This document shows positions 23,258-32,538 of a DNA stretch of 64,000 bases, piece after piece. The notes under the pieces were generated by a model, which saw only the letters and a list, made by a program, of their open reading frames with translations, was not told where the DNA came from and searched no databases. The DNA is from Glaciecola sp041380235. Lineage in GTDB: Bacteria > Pseudomonadota > Gammaproteobacteria > Enterobacterales > Alteromonadaceae. Position numbers and translations under genes: made by a program. The stretch is from contig NZ_JBGIYY010000008.1 in the NCBI RefSeq assembly GCF_041380235.1, forward strand, positions 153,700-217,699, given 5' to 3'. Positions within the stretch are counted from its first letter, which is position 1, and each line of letters opens with the position of its first letter.

Positions 23258-26239
23258 TTAGAAAGAGTAACGTACGCCTAAACCCCAACGAGCGCCTTGC
23301 TGAATAGCGGCAAGTACCTGATTAGAGTTACGACCCACTACGCGAAGATTTTCTTCAGTGATGTTGATACCGTTAAGGAAGACGCTTAGACCTTCAACTT
23401 GCGGAATATCGTAGCTCACTGTTAAATCGATTTGCGCATACTCTTCGATATAACGAGGACCAGGACCTGCTGAACCATCTTGCACTAGCGATACAATGTA
23501 CTTACTCCGCCAGTTGTAAGCGGCACGAACAGATAGTCCATCTTTTTCGTAGAATGCGACAAGGTTCGCCGAGTCACTGATACCTAGCTCAGCTAACTGA
23601 GGCGTAAGTAAAAAGTCGTCGTGTTGGTTGTCAGTGTCGGTAACGGTGTAGTTAATAATACCACCGAAGCCGCTTTCACCGAACAAATGCTGCACAGCAA
23701 ATTCGAAACCTGAGTAACCAGTGCTGCCTTCGACGTTTTGTGGTGTTTCAATTTTGAAATTCAACAAATTGTCTGTTAATGGATTACCAGCAATTACAAT
23801 GTTGCCATTGTCCATATAAACGTTAGGGTCAGTTGCACCATAGGTGGCAAAGATATACTCACGCTGCAATTGCAGGTTGTCGCCGATTGGGTCGCCGTTT
23901 ATATCTAAAGCGAGTGCTGCTTCTTCTGCATAAGGACCATCTGCCGGATTAAATATACCGTTGGTGAAGTCTTCTGGAAGCGTTAAGATGTCGTTTTCTA
24001 CATCTTTGGTGAAGTAACCAAACGACACGTAGCTGCCTTCGTCGTAATACCACTCAGCTGACAGGTCAATGTTTGTTGACTCAAGTGGCAATAGGCCTGG
24101 GTTACCAGTAGAACCGATACCGCCGTCCACTCGAGCACCCGCGTTAACGTTAAGACCACCGATCATTTGACCGTATCTTGGACGTCCAATGGTTTCACTG
24201 TATGCAAAGCGCAATACAACATCATCATGCGGGAACAAGTTAAAGTTGAAGCTCGGTAATACGTGGTCGTAGCTAGCATCTCTTGTTCCGTAAGTTCTGC
24301 TAGGCCTGTTTACCAAACCTACCTCTGTTACGCCAACCCAAAGTGCTGAAGGCACAAAATCAGGAACAGCTGAAGTAGCAGTTACATCGGTTTTTTCATA
24401 ACGCACACCGAGGTGGAAATCGTAGTACATATCACCAAACTCACCTTCATAATTGTACTGAAGGTAAATTGCCGCCATTTCTTCTTTAGTGTACTGGTCT
24501 CTGTCTGAGGCATAATCGCTTGATGGGCAGAATGAGTTTCCGCAATCGCCGACTTGTGCAGATTGAACGCCCAAATTAGCTGCAGCAATGTCTCTAACAC
24601 CCTCAAAATCAAACTCAAAGTAATTAGCTAATATTTCAACTTCGCCGGTATAACCGTCAAAATTACCGCCGCTCATGTTGTCGAATCGGTCAGCAACACT
24701 GACGCTGGTGAACTGGTCTGAACTAAACAATCCTGTAGGACCCTCACCACCCCAGTTGTTACGGATGATTCCCTTGCTGCGTGCGCGGTTTTGAGAGTGC
24801 GTTAGCGCAATACCAAAATCAATAGTACCTGCATCTTCAAGGATATATTCACCGTGAAACTGTGATTGTGAGATGTGTGATTCATTTAGGTTATTAGTAA
24901 ATACACTACCGGTAACCTGAAAATCTTCGGCGGTCGCTGTGCTAGCACCTACGATTGACAATACCGGTCTTTCGCCTGTGAAGTCAGTTGCCGTTGATTG
25001 GCGAACAAGCGCACGAAGTTGTATTTCGTTAGCTGAGCCAAGCGGGCTGTTAGGCATTGCTTCCGCGCTTGATTCGTGGTGATCAAAGCTAAACGAAAGG
25101 TTGTCTGAATATTCATACTCAAGATTTAGGCCTATTGAATCGCTGCCTTCTTTCACACTAAACGCTGAAGCACCAATTGCAAGATCTGCAGGGCCTGTAG
25201 GAGTATTGTGTAGCTCTGAGTAAATCAATGGTGAAACGTTTGGACCGTCAGACCATATGTTGATGGTGTCACCATAGGTGTACCAAGCAGAAATGATGTT
25301 GTTCTGCGTATCATTTTGCTTACTGACATAAGTGTAATCTAGCGTAGCGGTAAGATTATCCATCGGTCTGTATTGTAAGGTAAGCTGCGCATTCGTTCTT
25401 TTACGCTGCTGTTCTTCAAAGCGGTAAGAGGTATTTTGAGGAACTGAAAAGATGTCGTTTTCGCCATAGCGATTAGTTTGTGTCTCATCGTCAGGAACAC
25501 CCGGGCCCGTAGATAGAGTGCCAGGAAAACTTCTGAAGAAGTTTACGTTCGCCTGTTGGCTGCCGCTGTCACGCTCTGAATAACTGGCTGAAAGTGCAAC
25601 ACCAAATTTACCATCATCGCTAGTAATTGAATACAAGCCAGATATTTGAGGAGTGGCGCCGTTAATTTGTGATGTCGCATCATCCCAAGCTTCTACTGCA
25701 AACGTACCTTGCTGACCAGGACTATTAAGCGGTCTGTGCGTCAGAATATTGATTGTTGCACCAATACCACCAGTCGGGACGTCTGCTTTCGAAGTTTTGT
25801 AAACTTCTACACCGCTCACGCCTTCTGCTGCAAGATTTGAGAAATCGAAGTTACGCTCACCTGTGGTGGTTGGCATTTGACGACCGTTTAGTGTTACTAG
25901 GTTACGATCCGGACCAAAACCACGAGCACTTACCTGCGCGCCTTCACCGTTAGTACGTTCAATCGATATGCCCGTAATACGCTGTAAAGATTCCGCAAGG
26001 TTGGTATCAGGGAATTTACCAATTTCTTCAGCGTTGATTGCATCGACAATACCACTTGAAGAGCGTTTGATGTCCATAGACTTGATCATACTGCCGCGGA
26101 TACCTGTTACTTCGATGATCTCAGTATCGGCTGCATTATCTGTTGCTTCTTGAGCAACAACCGGCGCCATTAAACTAGCTCCGAGTATCAGCGACAGGCT
26201 GGCCGCTAGTGGGGTTTTGTTAAATCTTTTAGTATTCAT
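23258..26239 (-). CDS. TonB-dependent outer-membrane receptor
   Basis: A 993-residue receptor that imports a ligand across the outer membrane using TonB energy. Signal peptide at residues 1-29 (MNTKRFNKTPLAASLSLILG, cleavage after VVAQ), a TonB-box-like EIIEVTGIRGS at about 40-50, the plug domain (FPDTNLAESLQRITGISIER, then SARGFGPDRNLVTLNGRQMP) and a 22-strand barrel ending in Phe (WGLGVRYSF). This long, IRGS-type class is typical of oligosaccharide transporters in Alteromonadales. The CBM-bearing lipoprotein upstream supports a glycan ligand, but no glycoside hydrolase is present to name it. Two operator-like palindromes precede it. Confidence 0.93.
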   Translation of the reverse strand: MNTKRFNKTPLAASLSLILGASLMAPVVAQEATDNAADTEIIEVTGIRGSMIKSMDIKRSSSGIVDAINAEEIGKFPDTNLAESLQRITGISIERTNGEGAQVSARGFGPDRNLVTLNGRQMPTTTGERNFDFSNLAAEGVSGVEVYKTSKADVPTGGIGATINILTHRPLNSPGQQGTFAVEAWDDATSQINGATPQISGLYSITSDDGKFGVALSASYSERDSGSQQANVNFFRSFPGTLSTGPGVPDDETQTNRYGENDIFSVPQNTSYRFEEQQRKRTNAQLTLQYRPMDNLTATLDYTYVSKQNDTQNNIISAWYTYGDTINIWSDGPNVSPLIYSELHNTPTGPADLAIGASAFSVKEGSDSIGLNLEYEYSDNLSFSFDHHESSAEAMPNSPLGSANEIQLRALVRQSTATDFTGERPVLSIVGASTATAEDFQVTGSVFTNNLNESHISQSQFHGEYILEDAGTIDFGIALTHSQNRARSKGIIRNNWGGEGPTGLFSSDQFTSVSVADRFDNMSGGNFDGYTGEVEILANYFEFDFEGVRDIAAANLGVQSAQVGDCGNSFCPSSDYASDRDQYTKEEMAAIYLQYNYEGEFGDMYYDFHLGVRYEKTDVTATSAVPDFVPSALWVGVTEVGLVNRPSRTYGTRDASYDHVLPSFNFNLFPHDDVVLRFAYSETIGRPRYGQMIGGLNVNAGARVDGGIGSTGNPGLLPLESTNIDLSAEWYYDEGSYVSFGYFTKDVENDILTLPEDFTNGIFNPADGPYAEEAALALDINGDPIGDNLQLQREYIFATYGATDPNVYMDNGNIVIAGNPLTDNLLNFKIETPQNVEGSTGYSGFEFAVQHLFGESGFGGIINYTVTDTDNQHDDFLLTPQLAELGISDSANLVAFYEKDGLSVRAAYNWRSKYIVSLVQDGSAGPGPRYIEEYAQIDLTVSYDIPQVEGLSVFLNGINITEENLRVVGRNSNQVLAAIQQGARWGLGVRYSF

Positions 26240-26392
26240 GTGTGTCCTTAATACTCTTCTTTTATGTGGTAAATCTAAAACGTTACAAGGTTGTCGTGCC
26301 AGTGCTTGAGCCTAATTAAAGACTGGACACTTTTATGGCTTACTACACGCCAACTTGCTTCCCTTATTGAGTCTCTACCATATTAAAATGTT

Positions 26393-26406
26393 TGGAAAAC
26401 ATTCCA
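26393..26406. promoter_or_regulatory. Operator-like palindrome TGGAA-AACA-TTCCA
   Basis: A perfect 5-bp inverted repeat with a 4-base centre, 154 bp upstream of the receptor gene. The form is close to LacI-family operators (TGGAAACGTTTCCA type), common before TonB-receptor sugar loci. No LacI gene is in the window, so the regulator is not identified. Confidence 0.4.
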
Positions 26407-26428
26407 ATGCAACATATTTGTTTAAATT

Positions 26429-26445
26429 GTAACGCAAACGTTAAC
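26429..26445. promoter_or_regulatory. Operator-like palindrome around TAACG-CAAA-CGTTA
   Basis: Inverted repeat with 5-bp perfect arms, extended imperfectly to GTAACG/CGTTAAC, 190 bp upstream of the receptor gene and 36 bp from the centre of the other palindrome. It resembles a LacI-type half-site pair but has a 4-base centre. Confidence 0.35.
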
Positions 26446-26591
26446 AAACTAATGATGAATGCGTTTAAGCGGTTCCTTTAAGCGTCAGAGTGGGTAAAAA
26501 ATATACTGCCACTCATCTCTTAAATAGCTCTAGGTATGAGAAAGGGACTGACGAAAACGCCGCCAATCCCTTTGGCAAATAATGCCCCTAT

Positions 26592-29138
26592 TTACTCACC
26601 CTCAACCAACATTACGCTAACGTCATCAAGGTAAACGTTACCGATGCCAACGCCCATGTCGAATAGTACACGGCTGCCAACACCACCAATGCCAACTGCT
26701 ACAATATCAGTGGTAAACGTTTGCCATTCAGTTGTTAAACTTACCGTTTCAGAGATATTAGTGAAGTCTCCGCCGTTTAGGCCTAAGCCTGCCACGATAG
26801 TGCGCGCTTGAGATGCTCTTGCTCTATAAGAGAAGCGATACGTTTCACCCTCGATAATATCGAACACTTGGCTTTGGTTAATATCAAACACGTTATCGGT
26901 GGCTACATTCACAATTGCTTCGAACACGCTATTGCCGTCTTCCATAATGACTGACCCAACGTCTGCTCTCCAGCTAGCTAAGCCATCGTCAAACCCGCCA
27001 TTTGTCAACAATTGACCAGCAGGAGCGTCGCCGCCTTTTACTTTAACGCTGACGTCGTCCAGATAAACATTACCTACACCAACACCCATATCGAACAATA
27101 CGCGACTGCCAACACCGCCGATACCTACTGCAACGACTTCGGTGGTAAAGGTCTGCCATTCTGTGGTCAAGCTTACGGTTTCAGAGATATTGGTGAAGTC
27201 TCCGCCGTTTAGACCTAGGCCTGCGATGATAGTGCGTGCTTCAGATGCTCTTGCTCTGTATGTGAACACGTAAGTTTCACCTTCGACAATATCAAATATC
27301 TGGCTTTGATTGATGTCGAATACATTGTCAGATGCACTAGTGATGATTGCTTCAAATACGCTGTTGCCGTCTTCAACTATTACAGAGCCGACATCTGGTC
27401 TCCAGCTAGCAAGGCCATCTTCAAAATCACCATTAGTAAGCAGCTCAGCACCATTATCTACTGGAGGAGGTGGTGGAGCACCGTCTTTTACTTTTACGCT
27501 GACATCGTCAATGAAAATGTCACCTATACCAACACCCATGTCGAACAATACACGACTGCCAACGCCGCCGATGCCAATGGCCTCGACTTCGGTCGTAAAG
27601 GTTTGCCATTCTGTAGTCAAGCTTACGGTTTCAGAGATATTAGTGAAGTCACCTCCGTTAAGCCCTAAACCTGCAATCATGGTTCGTGCTTGCGAAGCTT
27701 TTGCTCGGAAAGAAAACACATAGGTTTCGCCTTCTTCTATATCAAAGATTTGGCTTTGGTTTATATCGAACACGTTACCGGACGCTGCGGCAATTTCAAC
27801 GAAAAATACGTTGTCGCCATCGTCCATAACAACCGAACCAATATCCGCTTTCCAACTGGCAAGACCATTTTCGAAGTCACCGTTCGTTAGTAGCTCTGGA
27901 CCGTTTGGATCGGTACCACCATCACCACCGCCAGGATTGCCGCTGATCACGCTTACTAGCTTAAAGTTATCGATAAGATAAGACGCGCCTGCTGCATCGC
28001 TGTAGCTAGGGAAAACCATGAACAAGTCTATTGCGCTGGCGTTTAACGAGCTGCCAGAAATCAAACTAGAGAGTGGGAAGGTATAGGTCTGCCAAGTGTT
28101 TAGTTGTGGAGCAGCATGCCCTTCAAGGCTAGAAGAAAGTCTCACTTCTGCAAAGCTCGCGCCGCTGCCGGCTTCAAGTTTTAAGAACCAAGCGTTAACC
28201 GGAACCGTCGTAGGTACAAGCAGTTGCAGCTCAAAAGTCAATTGACCATTTGCAACGAAACCAGATGCATCAAACGGCATACCGCCAACCGCGCCACCTG
28301 ATTCGCGAGCCGTGAAGCCTGCAACACTTTCTTTAGTTAATGTGAATTTTGTAGCTTGGTCACGCTCTGGATCGCCATCTACTGTAACTAATTCGAATGG
28401 GCCACCGTTGTCAGTCCAAGCTTGCCATTCAGGCAATATCATGTTTTCAAATACGGTCAGTTCGGTAGTGATAACGTCAGGACCGGTAACCGAGATAGTG
28501 AAGCTCTGACTAACCGTCTCTTCGCCGTCACTTACCGTTAATTCAACCGGATAGTTACCAGGAATATCGGGCGTACCAGATAAGATGCCGGTAGATGTAT
28601 CAAACATCCCCCAAGCCGGCAAAGTGACTGACGCAAAGTCTAAATCATCAAAGTTGCCGTCGGTTGCAGTTATAGTGTAAGAATACGAACTATCTACTGC
28701 ACCCATAAGCAAGGGTGAACTCGTGATAACGGGAGCAACATTGTTTGGCAGTGCTGCAACTACTACAACGGTAAATGTCTGCGTGGTGGTATCGGTACCG
28801 TCTGAAACGGAAACCGTCACCTCATTATCACCGACGTCAGCAGCTGTAGGCGTGCCGCTTACCGCACCAGTCGCAGGGTCTATGGATAACCAAGTTGATG
28901 TACTTAATGAATAACTAAGTGAATCGGCATCAAGATCGGTAGCCGTTAGCGTGTAAATATACGGTTGACCTTCATTTGCCCCAGTAGTTGGCATACTCAA
29001 TATTTGAGGAGCACTGTTAACCGGTGGCGGAGGAGGAGGTGGGGCTAAGTCATCGGTGTTACATGCAGACATACCGAAAACCAATCCGGTAATGAGCACT
29101 AGTCTTTTTAGCTTGAATGGTTGTGTACTAACTTTCAT
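26592..29138 (-). CDS. Surface lipoprotein with Ig-like domains and three CBM-like repeats
   Basis: An 848-residue lipoprotein: signal and lipobox end at Cys26 (VFGMSAC), then a polyproline linker, two Ig-like (He_PIG/cadherin-like) domains of about 90 residues with the AATDxxxDxLxY and GxLSGTP hallmarks, a beta-sandwich domain of about 170 residues (around 225-400), and three near-identical CBM4/9-like modules at about 414-555, 563-700 and 705-848. Each module begins LLTNGDFE(N/D)GLASW and ends in FDMGVGIG..(Y/F)(L/I)DDVSVKV. Likely an outer-surface glycan-binding partner of the TonB receptor downstream. No catalytic residues recognised. The repeats are also near-identical in DNA. Confidence 0.85.
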   Translation of the reverse strand: MKVSTQPFKLKRLVLITGLVFGMSACNTDDLAPPPPPPPVNSAPQILSMPTTGANEGQPYIYTLTATDLDADSLSYSLSTSTWLSIDPATGAVSGTPTAADVGDNEVTVSVSDGTDTTTQTFTVVVVAALPNNVAPVITSSPLLMGAVDSSYSYTITATDGNFDDLDFASVTLPAWGMFDTSTGILSGTPDIPGNYPVELTVSDGEETVSQSFTISVTGPDVITTELTVFENMILPEWQAWTDNGGPFELVTVDGDPERDQATKFTLTKESVAGFTARESGGAVGGMPFDASGFVANGQLTFELQLLVPTTVPVNAWFLKLEAGSGASFAEVRLSSSLEGHAAPQLNTWQTYTFPLSSLISGSSLNASAIDLFMVFPSYSDAAGASYLIDNFKLVSVISGNPGGGDGGTDPNGPELLTNGDFENGLASWKADIGSVVMDDGDNVFFVEIAAASGNVFDINQSQIFDIEEGETYVFSFRAKASQARTMIAGLGLNGGDFTNISETVSLTTEWQTFTTEVEAIGIGGVGSRVLFDMGVGIGDIFIDDVSVKVKDGAPPPPPVDNGAELLTNGDFEDGLASWRPDVGSVIVEDGNSVFEAIITSASDNVFDINQSQIFDIVEGETYVFTYRARASEARTIIAGLGLNGGDFTNISETVSLTTEWQTFTTEVVAVGIGGVGSRVLFDMGVGVGNVYLDDVSVKVKGGDAPAGQLLTNGGFDDGLASWRADVGSVIMEDGNSVFEAIVNVATDNVFDINQSQVFDIIEGETYRFSYRARASQARTIVAGLGLNGGDFTNISETVSLTTEWQTFTTDIVAVGIGGVGSRVLFDMGVGIGNVYLDDVSVMLVEGE
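26600..27900 (-). repeat. Three tandem CBM-encoding DNA repeats of about 430 bp
   Basis: The CBM-like modules of the lipoprotein lie at roughly 26600-27020, 27045-27455 and 27490-27898. Blocks such as those coding for LNGGDFTNISETVSLTTEWQ are almost base-identical in all three, which points to recent duplication or gene conversion. Divided by short Pro/Gly linkers, the third being rich in proline codons near 27460-27480. Confidence 0.8.
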
Positions 29139-29645
29139 TGTTCTTCCCTATAAAACTTTTTTTGGCCTTTGGAAACTGGTCACGCAGAGTACTGAATCAG
29201 CGATAAGTTAACATGAATTTACGGCATCTTTACTTAATTTTCACAATCGTAATATTAAAAGGGTAAGGTATTGTGAACAACATAAACTAGACTAAGTGAA
29301 CTTTTTAGCCGTTCAAATGAACTTAGTAGAAATAAAAGCCTGCCCAAAATAGATTCAACGGCAACTTTAAATACTCTGCTGAACAGATAAATAAACGTCT
29401 TATAAGATTTGTGTGTAATTTGGGAGTCAATAGTTGAACTTGTTAGTGTGTATAATTCAGGTACCTTTTCAGCCCGTTCAGCCTTATTTTTTCTCTGCAA
29501 ATGTAAAAAAAATGCTATCAAACATTGCCTTATTTTAGTGCGCTAGATAGAGTGCTCTCCACGTTAAGATCAAATCGAAGCAAGTTAGGCATGTAATCGT
29601 TCCTGCCGGCCGAAAATGACTGAATTGAGATAAAGGAGACATCTG
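29139..29645. other. Divergent upstream region of the lipoprotein and a small secreted-protein gene
   Basis: About 507 bp. Apart from AT-rich stretches and a half-site-like TTTGGAAACTGG near 29165-29176, resembling one arm of the receptor operator, I see nothing definite. An 88-codon minus-strand ORF (29255-29521) lacks a ribosome site and composition typical of the genes here. Confidence 0.4.
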
Positions 29646-30170
29646 ATGAAGCTAACATTGTTTATTCGTCTGTTTTTTATGTTGGCAGGTATACTGCTCA
29701 TACCAATGCAAACCATGGCACAAGACGCGCAGAATAACGCAAATCCTTGTGTGTCGACTGATGCAAATCTGGGGGATTCGGCTTTTTGGGCAAATACCTC
29801 GCTTAATTTATTTTCCGAACAAAAATATGTAGAAGCCGTCGCCAATGTTGACGCCTGTTTTAATCAATGGGCATCTGGTGCGGTAACGCTTCAACAAAAA
29901 TTCAATGGTGAAAAAGCAAAAGCGCCGCCATTGGGTGACTTTAGTCCGTCTGAAAAAAGAAAAATTCAAGAAAACTATCTCTTAAACGATGTCGCAACAG
30001 CGCTTTGGGTAAAGGCTAGATCGCTGGAAGAGCTCGATGAAATAGAATTGGCTAAAAAAGTGTATTCCAACTGCATCTATTTGTCCCATGGTCGCGCGTG
30101 GGACCCAAGTGGATGGTTTTGGAGCCCTTCTGAAGACTGCATTAAAAGAGGTCGAAAACTCTTGGAATAG
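29646..30170 (+). CDS. Small secreted protein of unknown function
   Basis: A 174-residue protein with a clear signal peptide (MKLTLFIRLFFMLAGILLIP, cleavage after TMAQ) and a mainly helical mature part. Conserved-looking features are four cysteines, an ACFNQWASG block, a TPR-like alternation (ALWVKARSLEELDEIELAKK) and an aromatic end (DPSGWFWSPSEDC). I recall similar proteins labelled only as hypothetical or loosely as beta-glucanase precursors, without evidence. AAAGGAGA precedes the start. Divergent from the CBM lipoprotein. Periplasmic by prediction. Confidence 0.65.
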   Translation: MKLTLFIRLFFMLAGILLIPMQTMAQDAQNNANPCVSTDANLGDSAFWANTSLNLFSEQKYVEAVANVDACFNQWASGAVTLQQKFNGEKAKAPPLGDFSPSEKRKIQENYLLNDVATALWVKARSLEELDEIELAKKVYSNCIYLSHGRAWDPSGWFWSPSEDCIKRGRKLLE

Positions 30171-30249
30171 TGCGTTTTCGACTGCGTAACTAAAAATACG
30201 CCCTAAAACGAGAGGAAGCGTTTTAGCCTCGAATAAAGCGCTACACCCT

Positions 30250-30292
30250 ATAAAAACCCCCGAACGTTAATAGAACCTTCGGGGGTTTTTAT
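30250..30292. terminator. Strong bidirectional rho-independent terminator
   Basis: A 15-bp perfect stem ATAAAAACCCCCGAA / TTCGGGGGTTTTTAT around a 13-base loop, with A-run and U-run on the two sides. It separates two converging genes (stops at 30170 and 30339). Confidence 0.95.
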
Positions 30293-30338
30293 AGTTAGCA
30301 CTGCTGAACGCTGTTTCTTATCCATCACATCAGGTTAT

Positions 30339-31421
30339 TTAGTTTGCTTCAGCCACAAACCCATCCCAGCCTCTCATGTATTTGATAAACTTAGCGCTTA
30401 GCCCTTCGTTTGACAGATGCGCCTCGGTAACCGGCAGCGCGATAGGTTCAAAATCAGGATTGGCTATAACTCTTTTTGGAAAGTCATGGTGCAAAATTGC
30501 GGCTCGCCCAATAGTCACAAAATCTACCCCTTGGTTTAGCAGTGCATGCACGTCTTTCCCAGAGTTTATTTTGCCAGCTACGGTGAGCTTTACATCTTTG
30601 TAATCAATGTCTAAAAAATGCGCGAGTAAGCTTTTATGCTGCTGCGTTTCATCATGCGCTTGCTTGAACACATCCCACAGGGATAAATCTAAAAAGTCGA
30701 TGTCGTGTTCGTTTATCAATATTTCGCATAGCGCTTTGACTTCGCTTAACTGCATACCAAAACGCTCTGGTGAGAGGCGCACGCCCAATAAGAAATCGTT
30801 GCCACAGGTACTGCGAATTCCGTCTACTATTTCTAGCAATAGCCTTGCTCTGTTGCGCAAGCTACCGCCATAGCGGTCTTGTCGCTGGTTAATTTCGGCG
30901 CTGATAAACTGCGTCAAAATATAGCCATGCGCACCATGCACCTCGGCGCCGTCATAGCCACATGCCTTTGCCCTAACAGCTGCGGCAATAAAGTCATCAC
31001 GAAGCTGCTCTACTTCCGATAATGTGAGGCCTCGAGCATTATGCTTCTGAATGTCTGAAGCAGACACCGGCTGCTGACCAATTTCATCTTCAGGGGAGCG
31101 CATGCCAGCATGATGCAGTTGGATAAGCGCTAGGCTGTTATTTGCCTTGATGGTTGAGGCTAGGCGTGTATGACCTTCAATATGCGCATCTGCATAAATA
31201 CCTAATTGCCCAGGGAAGCCTTTGCCAACAAACTGCACATGAGAAGCACAAGTCATCGTTAAACCAAAGCCACCCTCTGCGCGCATGGTTAGCCAGCGAT
31301 ATTCATCGTCTGATAATGTGCCGTCGTCGTGGCTTTGGGTATTGGTTAAGGGGGCTAACATGAAGCGGTTGGGCATAGCAATGCCGTTTTTAAACCTTAT
31401 TGAAGCGCTAGAATCTGACAT
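30339..31421 (-). CDS. NADH:flavin oxidoreductase, Old Yellow Enzyme family
   Basis: A 360-residue FMN-dependent TIM-barrel enzyme that reduces activated C=C bonds with NAD(P)H. Visible are the N-terminal NRFMLAPLTNTQS FMN contact, LIQLHHAGMRSP, the active-site helix region GAEVHGAHGYILTQFISAEI, LGVRLSPERFG, and the late FVTIGRAAILHHDFP phosphate-binding loop. The bilobal pattern is the usual single-domain OYE without a C-terminal iron-sulfur part. Physiological substrate unknown. Confidence 0.87.
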   Translation of the reverse strand: MSDSSASIRFKNGIAMPNRFMLAPLTNTQSHDDGTLSDDEYRWLTMRAEGGFGLTMTCASHVQFVGKGFPGQLGIYADAHIEGHTRLASTIKANNSLALIQLHHAGMRSPEDEIGQQPVSASDIQKHNARGLTLSEVEQLRDDFIAAAVRAKACGYDGAEVHGAHGYILTQFISAEINQRQDRYGGSLRNRARLLLEIVDGIRSTCGNDFLLGVRLSPERFGMQLSEVKALCEILINEHDIDFLDLSLWDVFKQAHDETQQHKSLLAHFLDIDYKDVKLTVAGKINSGKDVHALLNQGVDFVTIGRAAILHHDFPKRVIANPDFEPIALPVTEAHLSNEGLSAKFIKYMRGWDGFVAEAN

Positions 31422-31617
31422 TTTTATTGGGGCATCCTGTTTTTATGTTGTTCTTGTGTTTGCGTGTCATTAATAATCATACTCGCTGGTGCTCATGATC
31501 AAAGCGGTGGTAGCCTCGAAAAAAGTATTGGTCACTCTATGCTCAGGGTGCTTTTACCTAGATTAGTCTGTTTAGTTGTGCTGCTTACGCTATTTTTCAA
31601 TGCTGAGTAAAAAATGC

Positions 31618-32538
31618 TTAAACTAAAAAAGCAAATGCCCACAGCGGCATCACTACAAATGCGAGTATGGTTTGTAAAGTAATAATAGAAGCCATAGCCT
31701 CTTCATCCCCGCCTAGCTGCCGTGCAAGAATATAGGCACTCGACGCGGTAGGCGAAATAAAAGCAATCAGCAATACGCCAGTGACGATTGTCGACAATCC
31801 GAGGATGCTGCACAATGCAATGACTAAGGCCGGTTTGAGCAGAAATTGCATAATGCTGGCATTGATGATTGCTTTAGAGTGGCCTACTACCAGTCGTGGT
31901 TTTAAAGCGGCGCCTACCGCCATTAAACCAATTGGTAAAGCCGCTCGACCCAATACTTCGAGAATATCAGCGCTCACGCCGGGTAAACCAATTCCCGATA
32001 AACTTAAGCTCCACCCCACAACACAGCCAATGATCAGTGGATTCAGCAAAATTTGTTTAATAAAGGCTTTGCCGCTAGAGGCTGCATTACTGCCAAAAAA
32101 TACGAACACCCCCACACATAAAAAGTTAACTAACACAATCATAAAGCCAGCACTAATGGCGGCTAAACCTAAACCCTCTTTGCCGTAAAATGCCGCTGAA
32201 ATAGAAAACGCGATGTAGGTGTTAAAGCGAATGCCGCCCTGAAATACCGAGGTGAAGGTCTTGGCCGTCATTGTTGGCTGCACTTTGTACAATAATAGCA
32301 GCGCCGCGGTGGCTAGGACCAATACGATAAACACAATTAAGAACATGTCTTGCCACGGCGTGCCGTGAATATTTTGCCTGCCGATATTTTGAATCAGCAA
32401 GGCCGGAAACATCACGTAGTAGGTAAGCTTTTCGATGCCGGACCATACGTCTTTGCTGATAAAATTGATGCGCTTTAAACCATAGCCAATAAATATCAAT
32501 ACGAGCACCGGCACCAGCGCAATAATAAAATGGCTCAT
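31618..32538 (-). CDS. AEC-family (auxin efflux carrier type) transporter
   Basis: A 306-residue inner-membrane protein with about ten helices in two five-helix halves. N-terminal ALVPVLVLIFIGYGLKRINF and the GVLLIAFISPTASSAYILARQLGG block with its conserved crossover proline are hallmarks of AEC permeases. Bacterial members move malate/malonate-type organic acids or are of unknown substrate. The start overlaps the stop of the YcxB-like gene by ATGA, so the two are translationally linked. Confidence 0.86.
   Translation of the reverse strand: MSHFIIALVPVLVLIFIGYGLKRINFISKDVWSGIEKLTYYVMFPALLIQNIGRQNIHGTPWQDMFLIVFIVLVLATAALLLLYKVQPTMTAKTFTSVFQGGIRFNTYIAFSISAAFYGKEGLGLAAISAGFMIVLVNFLCVGVFVFFGSNAASSGKAFIKQILLNPLIIGCVVGWSLSLSGIGLPGVSADILEVLGRAALPIGLMAVGAALKPRLVVGHSKAIINASIMQFLLKPALVIALCSILGLSTIVTGVLLIAFISPTASSAYILARQLGGDEEAMASIITLQTILAFVVMPLWAFAFLV

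Larger units (their letters stand above)
26240..26591. other. Regulatory spacer between CBM lipoprotein and TonB receptor
   Basis: About 350 bp, no ORF of note. It holds two palindromes (26393-26406 and 26429-26445, listed separately), and a weak stem AAAGGGA / TCCCTTT (26541-26573) that could end the lipoprotein transcript. The receptor start at 26239 has AAGGACAC as a ribosome site. Confidence 0.5.

Noticed and set aside
27012..27723. Several plus-strand ORFs over the lipoprotein gene
   Set aside because: Repeated shadows of the triplicated CBM coding modules, in the non-coding frame.
26600..27900. Regular repeats considered as a CRISPR array
   Set aside because: The repeat unit is about 430 bp, in frame and codes for protein modules.
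29255..29521. 88-codon minus-strand ORF in the spacer upstream of the CBM lipoprotein
   Set aside because: No ribosome site or recognisable domain, and its residue composition looks random.
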